From the NCBI RefSeq assembly GCF_900188095.1, contig NZ_FZOT01000009.1:1-64000 (forward strand): 64,000 bases of DNA. The letters are read 5' to 3'. Positions 26,394 to 34,950 of this stretch are shown here, piece by piece. This DNA comes from Noviherbaspirillum humi (GTDB lineage: Bacteria > Pseudomonadota > Gammaproteobacteria > Burkholderiales > Burkholderiaceae_D). The notes under the pieces are model-generated. The model ran no database searches. It had not been told where the DNA came from and saw only the letters and a list, made by a program, of their open reading frames with translations. How positions within the stretch are numbered: position 1 is the stretch's first letter; every line of letters starts with the position of its first letter. The position numbers and the translations under genes were made by a program.

Positions 26394-27215
26394 CTATCGG
26401 CTTCCCAATACCGAATACTGCTGCGCGTTCTGCGCCAGCCAGTCGGCCGACAACCGGCTTTCATGCTGGCTTGGGTGGAAATCGCGGCGCTTGTACTCGC
26501 GCCAGCGGCCATAGCTGAAGCGCAGCAGGCCGCGCTTGCCCAGCAGGAAACCGGCGGCGCTGGTCCAGGTCTTGGCCTTCCACAGGCTGCCATCCCGCTT
26601 CAGGTTGAGCACCGTCTGGCGCAGCGCGTCGCCGAGGAAGACGATGGTGATGCGCCGCATCCAGGTAAGGCGCCATTGATGGTTGCCGCCCAGGGCCTGG
26701 TACAAGTCGAAGGCGGTCGACTTGTGCTCCGACTCTTCGGCGCTGTGCCACAGCCACATGGTCTGCAGGCGCGGTTCGCTGCCGGCGAGCCATTCCGGGT
26801 GGCTCAGCAGCCATTCGGCGAAGATGGCGGTGAAATGCTCGTTCGCCGCGGTGATCGCCAGCCAGTGCCGCACGTCCTCGCCGTCGAGCAGCTTCTGCGC
26901 CTTCAGCGCGCGGCCTTCCCAGGCGTTGACGAGACCCTGCTTTTCCAGCTGCGCGTTGAACAGCGCATGGATGCGGCGATGGGTCGCTTCCTGGCCAATG
27001 AAGCCCTGCACCTCCTTCGCGAAGCGCTCCTGCTGATCCGGCGGCAGTTCCTTGAGGCCGTTGCGCACCGAGTCGATGAAGAACTGCTCGCCGACCGGGA
27101 AGCTCATCGACAGCGCATTGAAGAAGGCGCTGCGAAACGCATCCCCGCCGCACCAGTGGCGCGCGAACGGCGCTTCGAGGTTGATCAGCAGGCGTCTTAC
27201 CACCAGGTCAGTCAT
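26394..27215 (-). CDS. PF10118 predicted metal-dependent hydrolase (ferritin-like diiron fold)
   Basis: A 273-residue protein, start at 27215 after AAGGAAAA. It carries Glu/His motifs typical of the PF10118 family: SFPVGEQFFID near residue 40, QEATHRRIH near 75, NEHFTAIFAEW near 125 and HSAEESEHKSTAFDLYQ near 155. The spacing is that of a four-helix carboxylate-bridged metal centre, although the family name says hydrolase. It is the last gene of a three-gene run with an SDR and a flavin monooxygenase, a combination often seen in proteobacteria and probably devoted to lipid or ketone oxidation (inference). Confidence 0.82.
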   Translation of the reverse strand: MTDLVVRRLLINLEAPFARHWCGGDAFRSAFFNALSMSFPVGEQFFIDSVRNGLKELPPDQQERFAKEVQGFIGQEATHRRIHALFNAQLEKQGLVNAWEGRALKAQKLLDGEDVRHWLAITAANEHFTAIFAEWLLSHPEWLAGSEPRLQTMWLWHSAEESEHKSTAFDLYQALGGNHQWRLTWMRRITIVFLGDALRQTVLNLKRDGSLWKAKTWTSAAGFLLGKRGLLRFSYGRWREYKRRDFHPSQHESRLSADWLAQNAQQYSVLGSR

Positions 27216-27272
27216 TGCAGTTTTCCTTGTTGCCTTGGTTGTTCGATTCATTGGCCTCGCCGTAAGGGGGGC

Positions 27273-28082
27273 TCATTCCTTGACCCTGTGCTTCAGCAGC
27301 CTCCAGTAATGCACGGGCGAGAGTCGCTCCAGCAGCGACACGATCTTCGCATCGGTCCCGACCACCACCCGCGCCCGATCCTGCTCGATCGCGCCGACGA
27401 TGATCTCGCCGGCCTTCTCCGGCGGCATGCGCAGCAGCTTTTCGGTGAGCGCCTTGCGCCGCCGGACTTCTTCCTCCGGTACGCCGGCCGGCGCGCGGGC
27501 GCTGCGGGCAATGGCAGTGGCGACTCCGCCGGGATGCACCACCGTGACGCCGATGCGGCTGCCCTCCAGCTCATGGCGCAGCGCGTTGGAAAAGCCGCGC
27601 ACCGCGAATTTGCTCGCCGAATAGGCGGCCTGCCCCGGCGGCGAGATCAACCCGTACAGGCTGGAGAGGTTCACGATGCGCGCTTCGTCCGCCTGATGCA
27701 GATGCGGCAGGAAGGCGCGCGTCATGCGCACTACGCCGTGGAAATTGATGTTCATGAGCCAGTCGAAGTCTTCCTCGCTCACCTGCTCGAAGGTGCCGCC
27801 GAGCGCGACGCCGGCATTGTTGATCAGCAGGTGCGCCGCGCCGTGCCGCGCCAGCACTTCTTGCGGGAAGGCCCGCACCGCTTCGCGGTCGGCGACGTCG
27901 AGGCGATGGCAGCTGGTGCGCACGCCCGAACCGGCGGCCAGTTGCGCCGTTTCGCGCAGTCCGGCCTCGCTGATGTCGGCCAGCGCGAGGTGGCAGCCCC
28001 GCCGCGCCAGCGACAGCGCGATGGCGCGGCCGATGCCGCTGCCGGCGCCGGTGATCACCGCCACCCTGTCCTTCAATCTCAT
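27273..28082 (-). CDS. Short-chain dehydrogenase/reductase
   Basis: A 269-residue classical SDR. The NAD(P)-binding Rossmann motif VITGAGSGIGRAIA lies at about 9-22, NNAG at about 88-91, and the catalytic YxxxK in AAYSASKFAVRG near residue 155, with the preceding Ser in NLSSLYG. It ends with a basic segment reminiscent of membrane-associated family members. Its start codon overlaps the stop of the upstream flavin monooxygenase by four bases (ATGA), so the two are translationally coupled. Likely it oxidises or reduces an alcohol/ketone connected with the monooxygenase product. Confidence 0.9.
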   Translation of the reverse strand: MRLKDRVAVITGAGSGIGRAIALSLARRGCHLALADISEAGLRETAQLAAGSGVRTSCHRLDVADREAVRAFPQEVLARHGAAHLLINNAGVALGGTFEQVSEEDFDWLMNINFHGVVRMTRAFLPHLHQADEARIVNLSSLYGLISPPGQAAYSASKFAVRGFSNALRHELEGSRIGVTVVHPGGVATAIARSARAPAGVPEEEVRRRKALTEKLLRMPPEKAGEIIVGAIEQDRARVVVGTDAKIVSLLERLSPVHYWRLLKHRVKE

Positions 28083-29566
28083 GGCAAGGCCCCCTTCGGT
28101 CCGAAACGCATCACGCCATCATCGATGCGTCCGAAGCGGATCACCGACATGTCCCGGAAATAGTTCTGGTGCACCTGCCACGGCGCGCGCGATCCCTGCT
28201 TGGGCAGGATGTCCTTGGCGCGCTGCACGTAGCCGGAGGTGAAATCGAGGAAGGGGCGCGGTTGCACATCCGCCTCGCGGCGCGGCACGGCGATCGCCTC
28301 GCCGTGGCGGTCCATGTGGCGCAGCAGACGGCAGACATAGGCGGCGGTGAGGTCGGCCTTCAGGGTCCAGGAGGCATTGGTGTAGCCGAAGGCCATGGCG
28401 AAGTTCGGCACGTCGGCCAGCATCATGCCCTTGTAGGTCAGGGCTTCGCTCGGCTGCACAGGCTTGCCGTCCACCATGAGCGTCATCCCGCCCAACATTT
28501 GCAGCTTGAGGCCGGTGGCGACGACGATCACATCCGCCGGCAGTTCCCGACCCGACGACAAGCGGATGCCGCCGGCGGTGAAGCGCTCGATGGTGTCGGT
28601 GACCACCGAGGCGCGTCCGGCGCGGATGGCGCGGAACAGGTCGCCGTCCGGCACCACGCACATGCGCTGGTCCCAGGGCTTGTAGCTCGGCGTGAAATGG
28701 GTGGCGACGTCGAAGCCGGCGCCGAGCTCCTGCGCCGCCATCTGCACGATGCGCCGCTTCACCGGTTCCGGGCGCCGCCGCGCCAGGCGGTAGAAAAACA
28801 TGCCGACCAGCACGTTCTTCCAGCGCGTCAGGCCATAGGCGATCCGCGCCGGCAGGCGCCTGCGCAGCCAGAGCGCAATCGAATCCCGTGCGGGCCGGGA
28901 AACGACGTAAGTGGGCGAGCGCTGCAGCATGGTGACGTGGGCGGCAGTCTCCGCCATGGCGGGCACCAGCGTCACGGCGGTGGCGCCGCTGCCGATGACG
29001 GCCACCCGCTTGCCGGCATGGTCCAGGTCTTTCGGCCAGAACTGCGGCAGTACGACTTCGCCGCGGAAATCCTGCTCGCCGGTGAATTCGGGCCGGTAGG
29101 CTTCGTCGTAGCTGTAGTATCCGCTGCAGGCGTAGAGAAAGCGGGTGCGCAGCGTGCTGCGCGCGCCGCCGGCGCTGTCGGCCACTTCCACCGTCCAGCA
29201 GGCCTCGTCGCTCGACCAGGCGGCGGCGACCGCCTTCCTGCCGAAGCGGATGTGACGCGTGATGCCGGCTTCCTCGGCCGTTTCGCGCACGTATTTCAGG
29301 ATGGATGGCCCGTCGGCGATCGCCTTGGCATCGGTCCAGGGCTTGAATGCATAGCCCAGCGTGTACATGTCGGAGTCGGAGCGGATGCCGGGATAGCGGA
29401 ACAAGTCCCAGGTGCCGCCGATGGCATCGCGCGCTTCCAGGATGGCGTAGCGCTTGCCCTGACAGTGCCGCTGCAGATGGCGGGCGGCGCCGATGCCGGA
29501 CAGGCCGGCGCCGATGATCAGCACGTCCAGCAACTCCTGTTCCACAGCGATCCGTTCAGATGACAT
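28079..29566 (-). CDS. Flavin-containing (Baeyer-Villiger-type) monooxygenase with altered fingerprint
   Basis: A 495-residue FAD/NADPH monooxygenase. It has the FAD motif LIIGAGLSGIGAARHL near residue 13, a second dinucleotide motif VAVIGSGATAV near 180, and between them FRGEVVLPQFWP, which aligns with the Baeyer-Villiger fingerprint FxGxxxHxxxWP except that the His is Leu. The rest of the chain is EthA-like (ATGLKLQMLGGM near 360). ATG 29566 is taken as start; a GTG at 29611 is in frame but lies inside the operator palindrome. It is the first gene of a three-gene operon, divergent from a TetR gene that probably represses it. Confidence 0.87.
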   Translation of the reverse strand: MSSERIAVEQELLDVLIIGAGLSGIGAARHLQRHCQGKRYAILEARDAIGGTWDLFRYPGIRSDSDMYTLGYAFKPWTDAKAIADGPSILKYVRETAEEAGITRHIRFGRKAVAAAWSSDEACWTVEVADSAGGARSTLRTRFLYACSGYYSYDEAYRPEFTGEQDFRGEVVLPQFWPKDLDHAGKRVAVIGSGATAVTLVPAMAETAAHVTMLQRSPTYVVSRPARDSIALWLRRRLPARIAYGLTRWKNVLVGMFFYRLARRRPEPVKRRIVQMAAQELGAGFDVATHFTPSYKPWDQRMCVVPDGDLFRAIRAGRASVVTDTIERFTAGGIRLSSGRELPADVIVVATGLKLQMLGGMTLMVDGKPVQPSEALTYKGMMLADVPNFAMAFGYTNASWTLKADLTAAYVCRLLRHMDRHGEAIAVPRREADVQPRPFLDFTSGYVQRAKDILPKQGSRAPWQVHQNYFRDMSVIRFGRIDDGVMRFGPKGALP

Positions 29567-29590
29567 AGCGACACACGAGGGAGGTAATGA

Positions 29591-29639
29591 TCTGACACTG
29601 TAGCTTGTCACATAAGTTATGACAAGGATTCATGTCAGA
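29591..29639. promoter_or_regulatory. Concentric 49-bp palindrome, probable TetR operator
   Basis: Two inverted repeats share the same centre at base 29615: outer arms TCTGACA (29591-29597) and TGTCAGA (29633-29639), inner arms CTTGTCA (29604-29610) and TGACAAG (29620-29626). It fills the 81-base gap between the divergent monooxygenase and TetR starts and ends eight bases before the TetR ATG. Binding there would block both promoters. Arms share TGACA/TGTCA cores, as expected for two dimers of one repressor. Confidence 0.75.
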
Positions 29640-29647
29640 ATAGAAGG

Positions 29648-30259
29648 ATGCCTCCAAAAACCGCATCCGCCCGCGCCTACCGCGGCCTGTCGCAGGAAGA
29701 GCGCCGCGCCGACCGGCGCCGGCGCCTGATCACCGCGGCCGTCGAGCTGTATGGCGAACGGGGTTACCGCCAGTCGTCGGTCAAGGCGGTGTGCGAAGCG
29801 GCCGGGCTGACGGAACGCTACTTCTATGAATCCTTCGGCAACAGCGAGGAACTGCTGATCGCCTGCTATCAGGCGGTGACGCATGGTGTGTTTCGCGAAA
29901 TCAGCCAGGCGGCCGAGAACGACGGCGAGCCGCAGGCGCGCGCACGCGCCATGCTGCACGCTTATTTCTCGGCGCTGAGGCGGGAACCGCGCTCGGCCCA
30001 AGTCTTTCTGGTGGAGATCCGCGGCGCCGGACAGGCGGTGGACGCTGCCTTCAATGCCGCATTGCGCGGCATCGCGCAGGAAGTGATGCGCATTCTCGGC
30101 GCCGCGCCGGGACCGGCGCAGGAATTGCTGGCGCTGGGCATCGTCGGCGGCATCAGCCAGATCGCGCTGCACTGGATCCAGCAGGACTATGCGCCGCCCA
30201 TCGAGAAGGTAGTCGAAGCGGCGATGAAGCTGGGCGGCGCGCTGCTGGCCGATACCTGA
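29648..30259 (+). CDS. TetR-family transcriptional regulator
   Basis: A 203-residue regulator. The helix-turn-helix lies at about residues 18-65: RRLITAAVELYGERGYRQSSV, then VCEAAGLTERYFYESFGNSEELL. The C-terminal ligand domain is helical, with no recognisable ligand family. It is divergent from the flavin monooxygenase operon across an 81-base spacer occupied by a concentric palindrome, so it probably represses that operon and itself. GAAGG directly abuts the ATG, which is poor spacing and fits low expression. Confidence 0.9.
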   Translation: MPPKTASARAYRGLSQEERRADRRRRLITAAVELYGERGYRQSSVKAVCEAAGLTERYFYESFGNSEELLIACYQAVTHGVFREISQAAENDGEPQARARAMLHAYFSALRREPRSAQVFLVEIRGAGQAVDAAFNAALRGIAQEVMRILGAAPGPAQELLALGIVGGISQIALHWIQQDYAPPIEKVVEAAMKLGGALLADT

Positions 30260-30337
30260 ACGCCGGGCCAGGCCTGCCGCAAGGCATCGAACTTTTCCCG
30301 CCATGGCAAATCAACCAGTTTTTGGATGGGAGAGTTC

Positions 30338-30832
30338 ATGGACCTCGCACTGAGCGGCATGAATGTCGCGATCTTCGTCACCAACGGTGTCGAGCAGCAG
30401 GCATTGGCCGAGTGCCGCAAGGCCCTCGAAGTCGAGGGCGCCCTGCCGCGGCTGATCTCCGACAAGCCCGAAAGCGTCGCCAGCATGGACCAGGGGAAGC
30501 CTGGCAGCGACATCGCGACCGACCTGCTGCTGAACAAGGCCGATGCCAAGGCCTTCGACGCGCTGCTGCTGCTGGGCGGCGACGTGAATGGAATCACGCA
30601 GGCGGACCGGGAGGAAGCCGCGCGCTTCGTTCAGAATTTCTCGCAGGATGGCAAGACGATAGGCGCCGTCGGCGAGGCAGCGCAGCTGGCGTCCGGCGGC
30701 AATCTGGTCAGCGGAGAAGCGGGCGACATCGATGCCTTCATGCGGCGATTCATCGAGGCGGTTTCCGCCCGCATGCAGGAGAACCTGCGCGGAAAGCCGG
30801 ATGAAAACGCCGTCGGCATCGCCAGCAGCTAG
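30338..30832 (+). CDS. DJ-1/PfpI-like protein lacking the catalytic cysteine
   Basis: A 164-residue protein with a DJ-1/PfpI fold pattern: MNVAIFVTNGVEQQALAECRKALE near the start, FDALLLLGGDVNGI near residue 68, and IGAVGEAAQLASGG near residue 105. In active members the last motif reads AICHGP with nucleophile Cys and partner His; here GEAAQ replaces it, and the early Glu of the active site corresponds to VEQQA. It is therefore probably not a protease, glyoxalase or deglycase of the usual kind. ATG 30326 (MGEF) is an alternative start; GGGAGAG lies before 30338. Confidence 0.65.
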   Translation: MDLALSGMNVAIFVTNGVEQQALAECRKALEVEGALPRLISDKPESVASMDQGKPGSDIATDLLLNKADAKAFDALLLLGGDVNGITQADREEAARFVQNFSQDGKTIGAVGEAAQLASGGNLVSGEAGDIDAFMRRFIEAVSARMQENLRGKPDENAVGIASS

Positions 30833-30890
30833 CATTTGGTGATCGGCCCCGGGCCTGGCAAACCGTGCCGGGCCTGCGCCGCGGCCGCCA

Positions 30891-31286
30891 TCAATTCAGT
30901 TGGCGGCGGTCGCCGCTGCGCCTGCCAGAACCCGGCTGCTCCATCGCGCTTTCGCTCCCGACCCGTCCGCGCCGGTCCTCCCGCCGCCGCCGGTCTTGCG
31001 TGACCATGGCGATGCCGGACATCTCGCCCTCGGCGTAGGGGACGAGTTCCGTCCTTATCCAGCGTCCGCCCGGATACAGCTCGGCGAGCAATTCCCTCGC
31101 CGGCAGGAACAGGGTCAGGTCCCGGTGCAGTTGGCGCATCGCCTTCCAGCGCGCGATCAGCATGATCTTCACGTCCGCCACCGCCTTGGCCGGCGTGACG
31201 TTCTTGGCGCACAGCATCGGCTCCGATGGAATGATGGCCAGATACTGTCCGGACATATCCCTTGTAAGATAGACATCGATTTGCAT
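30891..31286 (-). CDS. Hypothetical protein (131 aa)
   Basis: I do not recognise this protein. The first 90 residues look folded (MQIDVYLTRDMSGQYLAII, ARWKAMRQLHRDLTLFLPARELL), and the last 40 are Arg-rich and low complexity (DRRRREDRRGRV, GRRSGDRRQLN), possibly nucleic-acid or membrane-phosphate binding. The ribosome-binding site is weak. Codon use matches the neighbours, and it is convergent with the DJ-1-like gene. Confidence 0.5.
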   Translation of the reverse strand: MQIDVYLTRDMSGQYLAIIPSEPMLCAKNVTPAKAVADVKIMLIARWKAMRQLHRDLTLFLPARELLAELYPGGRWIRTELVPYAEGEMSGIAMVTQDRRRREDRRGRVGSESAMEQPGSGRRSGDRRQLN

Positions 31287-31549
31287 GGCCTGCGCTGTCT
31301 CCCCATGTCATGGTTGATCGACCTCGATCCGCCATCGGGGTTTCCAGCGTGACGTAAAAACCCGGTTCATTTGCGACGCGATGCAACATGCAAGGCGCCA
31401 TGGAAACCAGGCGACAAGATGCCCGCAGCCATGCCGTTATCAGGACGAAAACTTCGCCGGATGCCGCTCGTCGGGATTTGCCGGCCGGGCATTTCCAAGA
31501 TTCACCATGCAGGCGATAATGGGCGGCAACACAATTCCCCCGCCCCAGC

Positions 31550-31819
31550 ATGCACTCCCTTCCCGACATCGAAGCCGCCTGTTTCAAGGCTCTGGAAAGC
31601 CGCTACCCGAGGCTGCATCTCATGCTGCGCTCTTCGGTAGATCCGGCGGCGGTCGCCGAAATGGCTTGCCTCATCCGTCTGATGCTGGCGCACCTGGAAG
31701 GCGTGAGCGACATGTCGAATGACCAGATGATCGCTTATGTGAGGCAAGCCCTGCAGCTCGGCAGCCGCGACGAGGCGCCGGCGCTGTTGCCAAAGCCGAG
31801 CCGCAAGTACGCTGCCTGA
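31550..31819 (+). CDS. Hypothetical protein (89 aa)
   Basis: A small helical protein without recognised domain (MHSLPDIEAACFKALESRY..., then MACLIRLMLAHLEGV). It lacks a clear ribosome-binding site, so the true start could differ. A GC-rich hairpin follows its stop within two bases. Frame quality and composition suggest it is real, but evidence is modest. Confidence 0.5.
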   Translation: MHSLPDIEAACFKALESRYPRLHLMLRSSVDPAAVAEMACLIRLMLAHLEGVSDMSNDQMIAYVRQALQLGSRDEAPALLPKPSRKYAA

Positions 31820-31820
31820 G

Positions 31821-31849
31821 GCGTGGCAGGCCGCGCAGCGCGGCCACGC
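31821..31849. terminator. GC-rich hairpin after the 89-aa gene (possible terminator)
   Basis: GCGTGGC (31821-31827) pairs with GCCACGC (31843-31849), and the interior CCGCGC-A-GCGCGG extends the stem. It lies between two converging frames. Only TT follows on the plus strand, so it is not a textbook rho-independent terminator. Confidence 0.4.
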
Positions 31850-31871
31850 TTCACCACTTCGCTCCCGCTTT

Positions 31872-31958
31872 TCAGAAAGGAATGGCGACGACGGCGATGA
31901 CCGTCGCCAGCACCAGCAGCAGGAGAGAAGTCAGGATGAAAATGTCCGCGCGTTCCAT
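31872..31958 (-). CDS. Possible 28-residue single-span membrane microprotein
   Basis: A 29-codon frame encodes MERADIFILTSLLL, then LVLATVIAVVAIPF, that is a short acidic N-terminus followed by an almost uninterrupted hydrophobic segment long enough to span the membrane, then stop. Small proteins of this kind often modulate larger membrane proteins. Upstream GGAAAC is only a fair ribosome-binding site. It is below normal gene-calling length, so conservation would decide. Confidence 0.35.
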   Translation of the reverse strand: MERADIFILTSLLLLVLATVIAVVAIPF

Positions 31959-32337
31959 GTTTCCGATAACCCTGTCAATGAAAGTAGCGAGCTCGTCGAC
32001 CGACGCGGCCGGATGACGGCCGGTGCCGACGCCGGCGCCCGAACTTCCATATTATTTCCTGCTCTTCGCGTTCGCCATACCCGGTTTGGGGGATGGGCCG
32101 CAGCCTCCGGAACCCGGGTTCACCGCAGCGATCACAGTGTCATGCGCAGGGATGGCCCAGGCTTTTCCGCCCGCCGGCAGCGATGCTGCCGTTCCACCGG
32201 CGAGTCCGCCGTGAACGCTACCAGGCCGGGCTTCTTCCCTGCCCCCTGAACCCGTCATGATCACGCCCGCGCCGCAATCCGGAGAAAGTGCAGCCCCGCG
32301 GACGATGAACCATGGCTGCCAACGAAAGGAGTGCCGC
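31959..32337. other. Intergenic stretch without a recognisable gene
   Basis: About 380 GC-rich bases. Frames cross it on both strands but give low-complexity Pro/Gly/Ala-rich products without ribosome-binding sites. I see no RNA gene or repeat. Confidence 0.4.
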
Positions 32338-32688
32338 ATGCCCGCAGGAACCAATACCAAGCGTGAACGCGAATTCGAGGAGCTCAAGCAGCAGTTCAGG
32401 CAGAGCCACCGCTATCCCGGCCGGGAAGAAGAAGTGGCTGCCCGCATCGTCAACAAGCAGCGCGCGAAGTTCGGCGAAACAAGGCAGGCCCGCCAGCAGG
32501 ACCGGCAAGGCCATTCTCCCGACAGGAAGCTGCCGCTGCCGGACTATGACGGACTGACCATCCCGCAGATCGCCAGCCGGCTGGAGGGTCTTTCGGCTGG
32601 CGAGATTCGCAAGATCCGCGCCTATGAAATCCGGCACAAGAACCGCAAGGGGCTGCTGTCCATGCTGGAGCGGCGCTTGAAGGCGTGA
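32338..32688 (+). CDS. Small basic protein (116 aa), two-part, probable nucleic-acid-associated
   Basis: Starts at ATG 32338 after AAAGGAG. The N-terminal half (about 8-45, REREFEELKQQFRQSHRYPG..., EEVAARIVNKQR) is highly charged and resembles proteins often labelled plasmid-stabilisation or ChaB-like. After a basic linker, the C-terminal half (about 70-115, LPDYDGLTIPQIASRLEGLS and ERRLKA) looks like a short SAP/Rho-N-type helix-extended-helix unit. A role in nucleic-acid binding or stress is plausible, but I do not claim a defined function. Confidence 0.65.
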   Translation: MPAGTNTKREREFEELKQQFRQSHRYPGREEEVAARIVNKQRAKFGETRQARQQDRQGHSPDRKLPLPDYDGLTIPQIASRLEGLSAGEIRKIRAYEIRHKNRKGLLSMLERRLKA

Positions 32689-32739
32689 TCAGCCGCTGCG
32701 CCGTCCGGCACGGACCGGGCCAATCGCCTGCCTGCCGCG

Positions 32740-34950
32740 CTACAGCAGCTTGTCGAGGGTGATCGGCAAGTCCCGCACCCGCCGCCCGGTGGCGTGGCGG
32801 ATGGCATTCGCGATCGCCGCGCCGACGCCGGTGATGCCGATTTCACCGATGCCCTTGGCGCCGAGCGGGTTGACGTGCGGATCGTCTTCGTCGACCACGC
32901 TGACATCGATGCTGCCGATGTCGGCATTTACCGGCACATGGTATTCGGCAAGATTGCCGTTGACCGCGCGGCCGTTGCGCCCGTCCATCACCGCTTCCTC
33001 GAACAGCGCCAGGCTGATGCCCCAGACGATGCCGCCCATCAGCTGGCTATAGCCGGTCTTGCGGTTCATCAGCCTGCCGACACCGTACACGCCCACCACG
33101 CGCGGCACGCGGATCTCGCCCAGCGCCTCGTCCACGCTGACTTCCACGAACACCGCGCCGAAGGCATGCATGGAGTACTTCTGCTTCTCCCCGCCGGGCG
33201 CCGCGTCGGCGCTGGCCTGCACCGGGTGCCCGCCGTGGCGCTGGACGATTTCACCCATGGCCTCGCGCCGGGCCGGATCGGCGCGCAGGAACAGCCAGCC
33301 ATCCTCGGCATCGATCTGGTCGGCGCTGGCGCCGAACAGCGGCGAGGATTCATCGGCCAGGGCGATGCCGATCAGCTTCAGGCGCAGCGCCTCTGACGCC
33401 GCATGCACCGCTGGGCCGACGCTGGCCACGGTGGTGGAGCCGCCGGACACCGGCGCGGCCGGGAAGCTGCTGTCGCCGAGCTGGAACCGGATGCGTTCCG
33501 GCGGCAAGCCGAGCGCATCGGCGGCGACCTGGGTCATGACGGTGTAGGTGCCGGTGCCGAGGTCTTGCGACGCGGTACGCACCACCGCCGTGCCGTCCGG
33601 CAGCATGCGCGCCATGGCGGAGGCAGCGGAGCGGTTGGTGGGATAGGTGGCGGTGGCCATGCCCCAGCCGATCAGCTTGCCGTCGCGCTGCATGGAGCGC
33701 GGACGCGGATCGCGGCGCGACCAGCCGAAGCGTTCGGCGCCGATCTCGTAGCACTGGCGCAGCGACTTGCTCGACCATGGCAGCTGCTTGCCGGGATCCT
33801 GCTCGGCGTAGTTCTGCAGCCGAAATTGCAGCGGATCCATGCCCAGCTTCTCGGCCAGCTCATCCATCGCCGCCTCCAGCGCGAAGGTGCCGGTGGCTTC
33901 GCCCGGCGCCCGCATGAAGGTCGGCGTGCCGAGGTTCATGCGGGCCAGGCGATGGGTGGTTTCCTGGTTGGCGCATTGATACAGCATGCGGGTCGCCAGG
34001 CCGCAGGGCTCGATCCAGTCTTCGATCACCGAGGTATAGGCGATGGTGTCGTGGCTGGAGGCGCTGAGACGCCCGTCCGACAGCGCGCCCAGGCGCAGGC
34101 GCTGCTCGGTGATCGGCCGCGTACCGACCGGGCCGAACATCTGGTTCCGGTCCAGCACCAGCTTCACCGGCCGGCCCGCCAGTTTCGCCGCCATTGCCGC
34201 CAGCACCACATGCGACCAGACCGAGCCCTTGCAGCCGAAGCCGCCGCCGGTATAGGGGCAGATCACGCAGACGTTTTCCGGGCCGATGCCTAGCGTGTCG
34301 GCGACGATGTTTCGCACGCCCATGATGTACTGGGTGGAATCATGCAGGGTCAGCCGCTCGCCTTCCCAGGACGCGATGGTGGCATGCGGCTCCATCGGGT
34401 TGTGGTTGGCGTAGGGCGTGGTGTAGTACGCGTCGATGCTCGCGCTGGCCGACAGCAGGCCGGCCTGCAGGTCGCCGCGCCGGGTGTCTGTGCTTTCCGA
34501 CAGCACCTTGTCCGGCGGATGCAGCTTTTCCTTGGCCTGCTCGAAATCGAGCAGCGCCGGCGCGGTCTCGTAGTCGATCGCCAGCCGCGCCGCCGCTTCG
34601 CGCGCATGCTCCAGCGTGTCGGCCACAACCACCGCCACCGGCTCGTTGTTGTAGTGCACCGCATCGTATTGCAGCAGGCTCAGCACCCGGCCGATCGGCG
34701 GCTGCAGCTTGCCGGATTTGGTTCGGTCCGGCAGGCGCGGCGCGTTTTCATGCGTCATCACCAGCAGCACGCCCGGCACCTGGCGCGCCGCGTCGTCATC
34801 GATCCGACTGACGCGGCCGCTGGGGATGTTGCTGGTGACGAGCACCGCGTGCGCCAGGTCGGGCAGCGCATGGTCGGCGGCATAGGCTGCACTGCCCGTC
34901 ACCTTGGCGATGCCGTCGGTGCGGTTGATGGGTTGGCCGATGATGCTCAT
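32740..34950 (-). CDS. paoC: Molybdopterin-binding subunit of PaoABC-type aldehyde oxidoreductase
   Basis: A 736-residue xanthine-dehydrogenase-family large subunit, close in length to E. coli PaoC (YagR). It binds the molybdenum cytosine-dinucleotide cofactor and oxidises aromatic or aliphatic aldehydes. Seen: AAYAADHALPDLAHAVLV at the start, PMEPHATIASWEG near 180, GGGFGCKGSVWSHVVLAAM near 235, FMRAPGEATGTFALEAAMDE near 345 and GAKGIGEIGITGVGAAIANAI near 700, which supplies the catalytic Glu. It overlaps the stop of paoB by four bases. Operon order is paoA-paoB-paoC as in E. coli. Confidence 0.88.
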   Translation of the reverse strand: MSIIGQPINRTDGIAKVTGSAAYAADHALPDLAHAVLVTSNIPSGRVSRIDDDAARQVPGVLLVMTHENAPRLPDRTKSGKLQPPIGRVLSLLQYDAVHYNNEPVAVVVADTLEHAREAAARLAIDYETAPALLDFEQAKEKLHPPDKVLSESTDTRRGDLQAGLLSASASIDAYYTTPYANHNPMEPHATIASWEGERLTLHDSTQYIMGVRNIVADTLGIGPENVCVICPYTGGGFGCKGSVWSHVVLAAMAAKLAGRPVKLVLDRNQMFGPVGTRPITEQRLRLGALSDGRLSASSHDTIAYTSVIEDWIEPCGLATRMLYQCANQETTHRLARMNLGTPTFMRAPGEATGTFALEAAMDELAEKLGMDPLQFRLQNYAEQDPGKQLPWSSKSLRQCYEIGAERFGWSRRDPRPRSMQRDGKLIGWGMATATYPTNRSAASAMARMLPDGTAVVRTASQDLGTGTYTVMTQVAADALGLPPERIRFQLGDSSFPAAPVSGGSTTVASVGPAVHAASEALRLKLIGIALADESSPLFGASADQIDAEDGWLFLRADPARREAMGEIVQRHGGHPVQASADAAPGGEKQKYSMHAFGAVFVEVSVDEALGEIRVPRVVGVYGVGRLMNRKTGYSQLMGGIVWGISLALFEEAVMDGRNGRAVNGNLAEYHVPVNADIGSIDVSVVDEDDPHVNPLGAKGIGEIGITGVGAAIANAIRHATGRRVRDLPITLDKLL

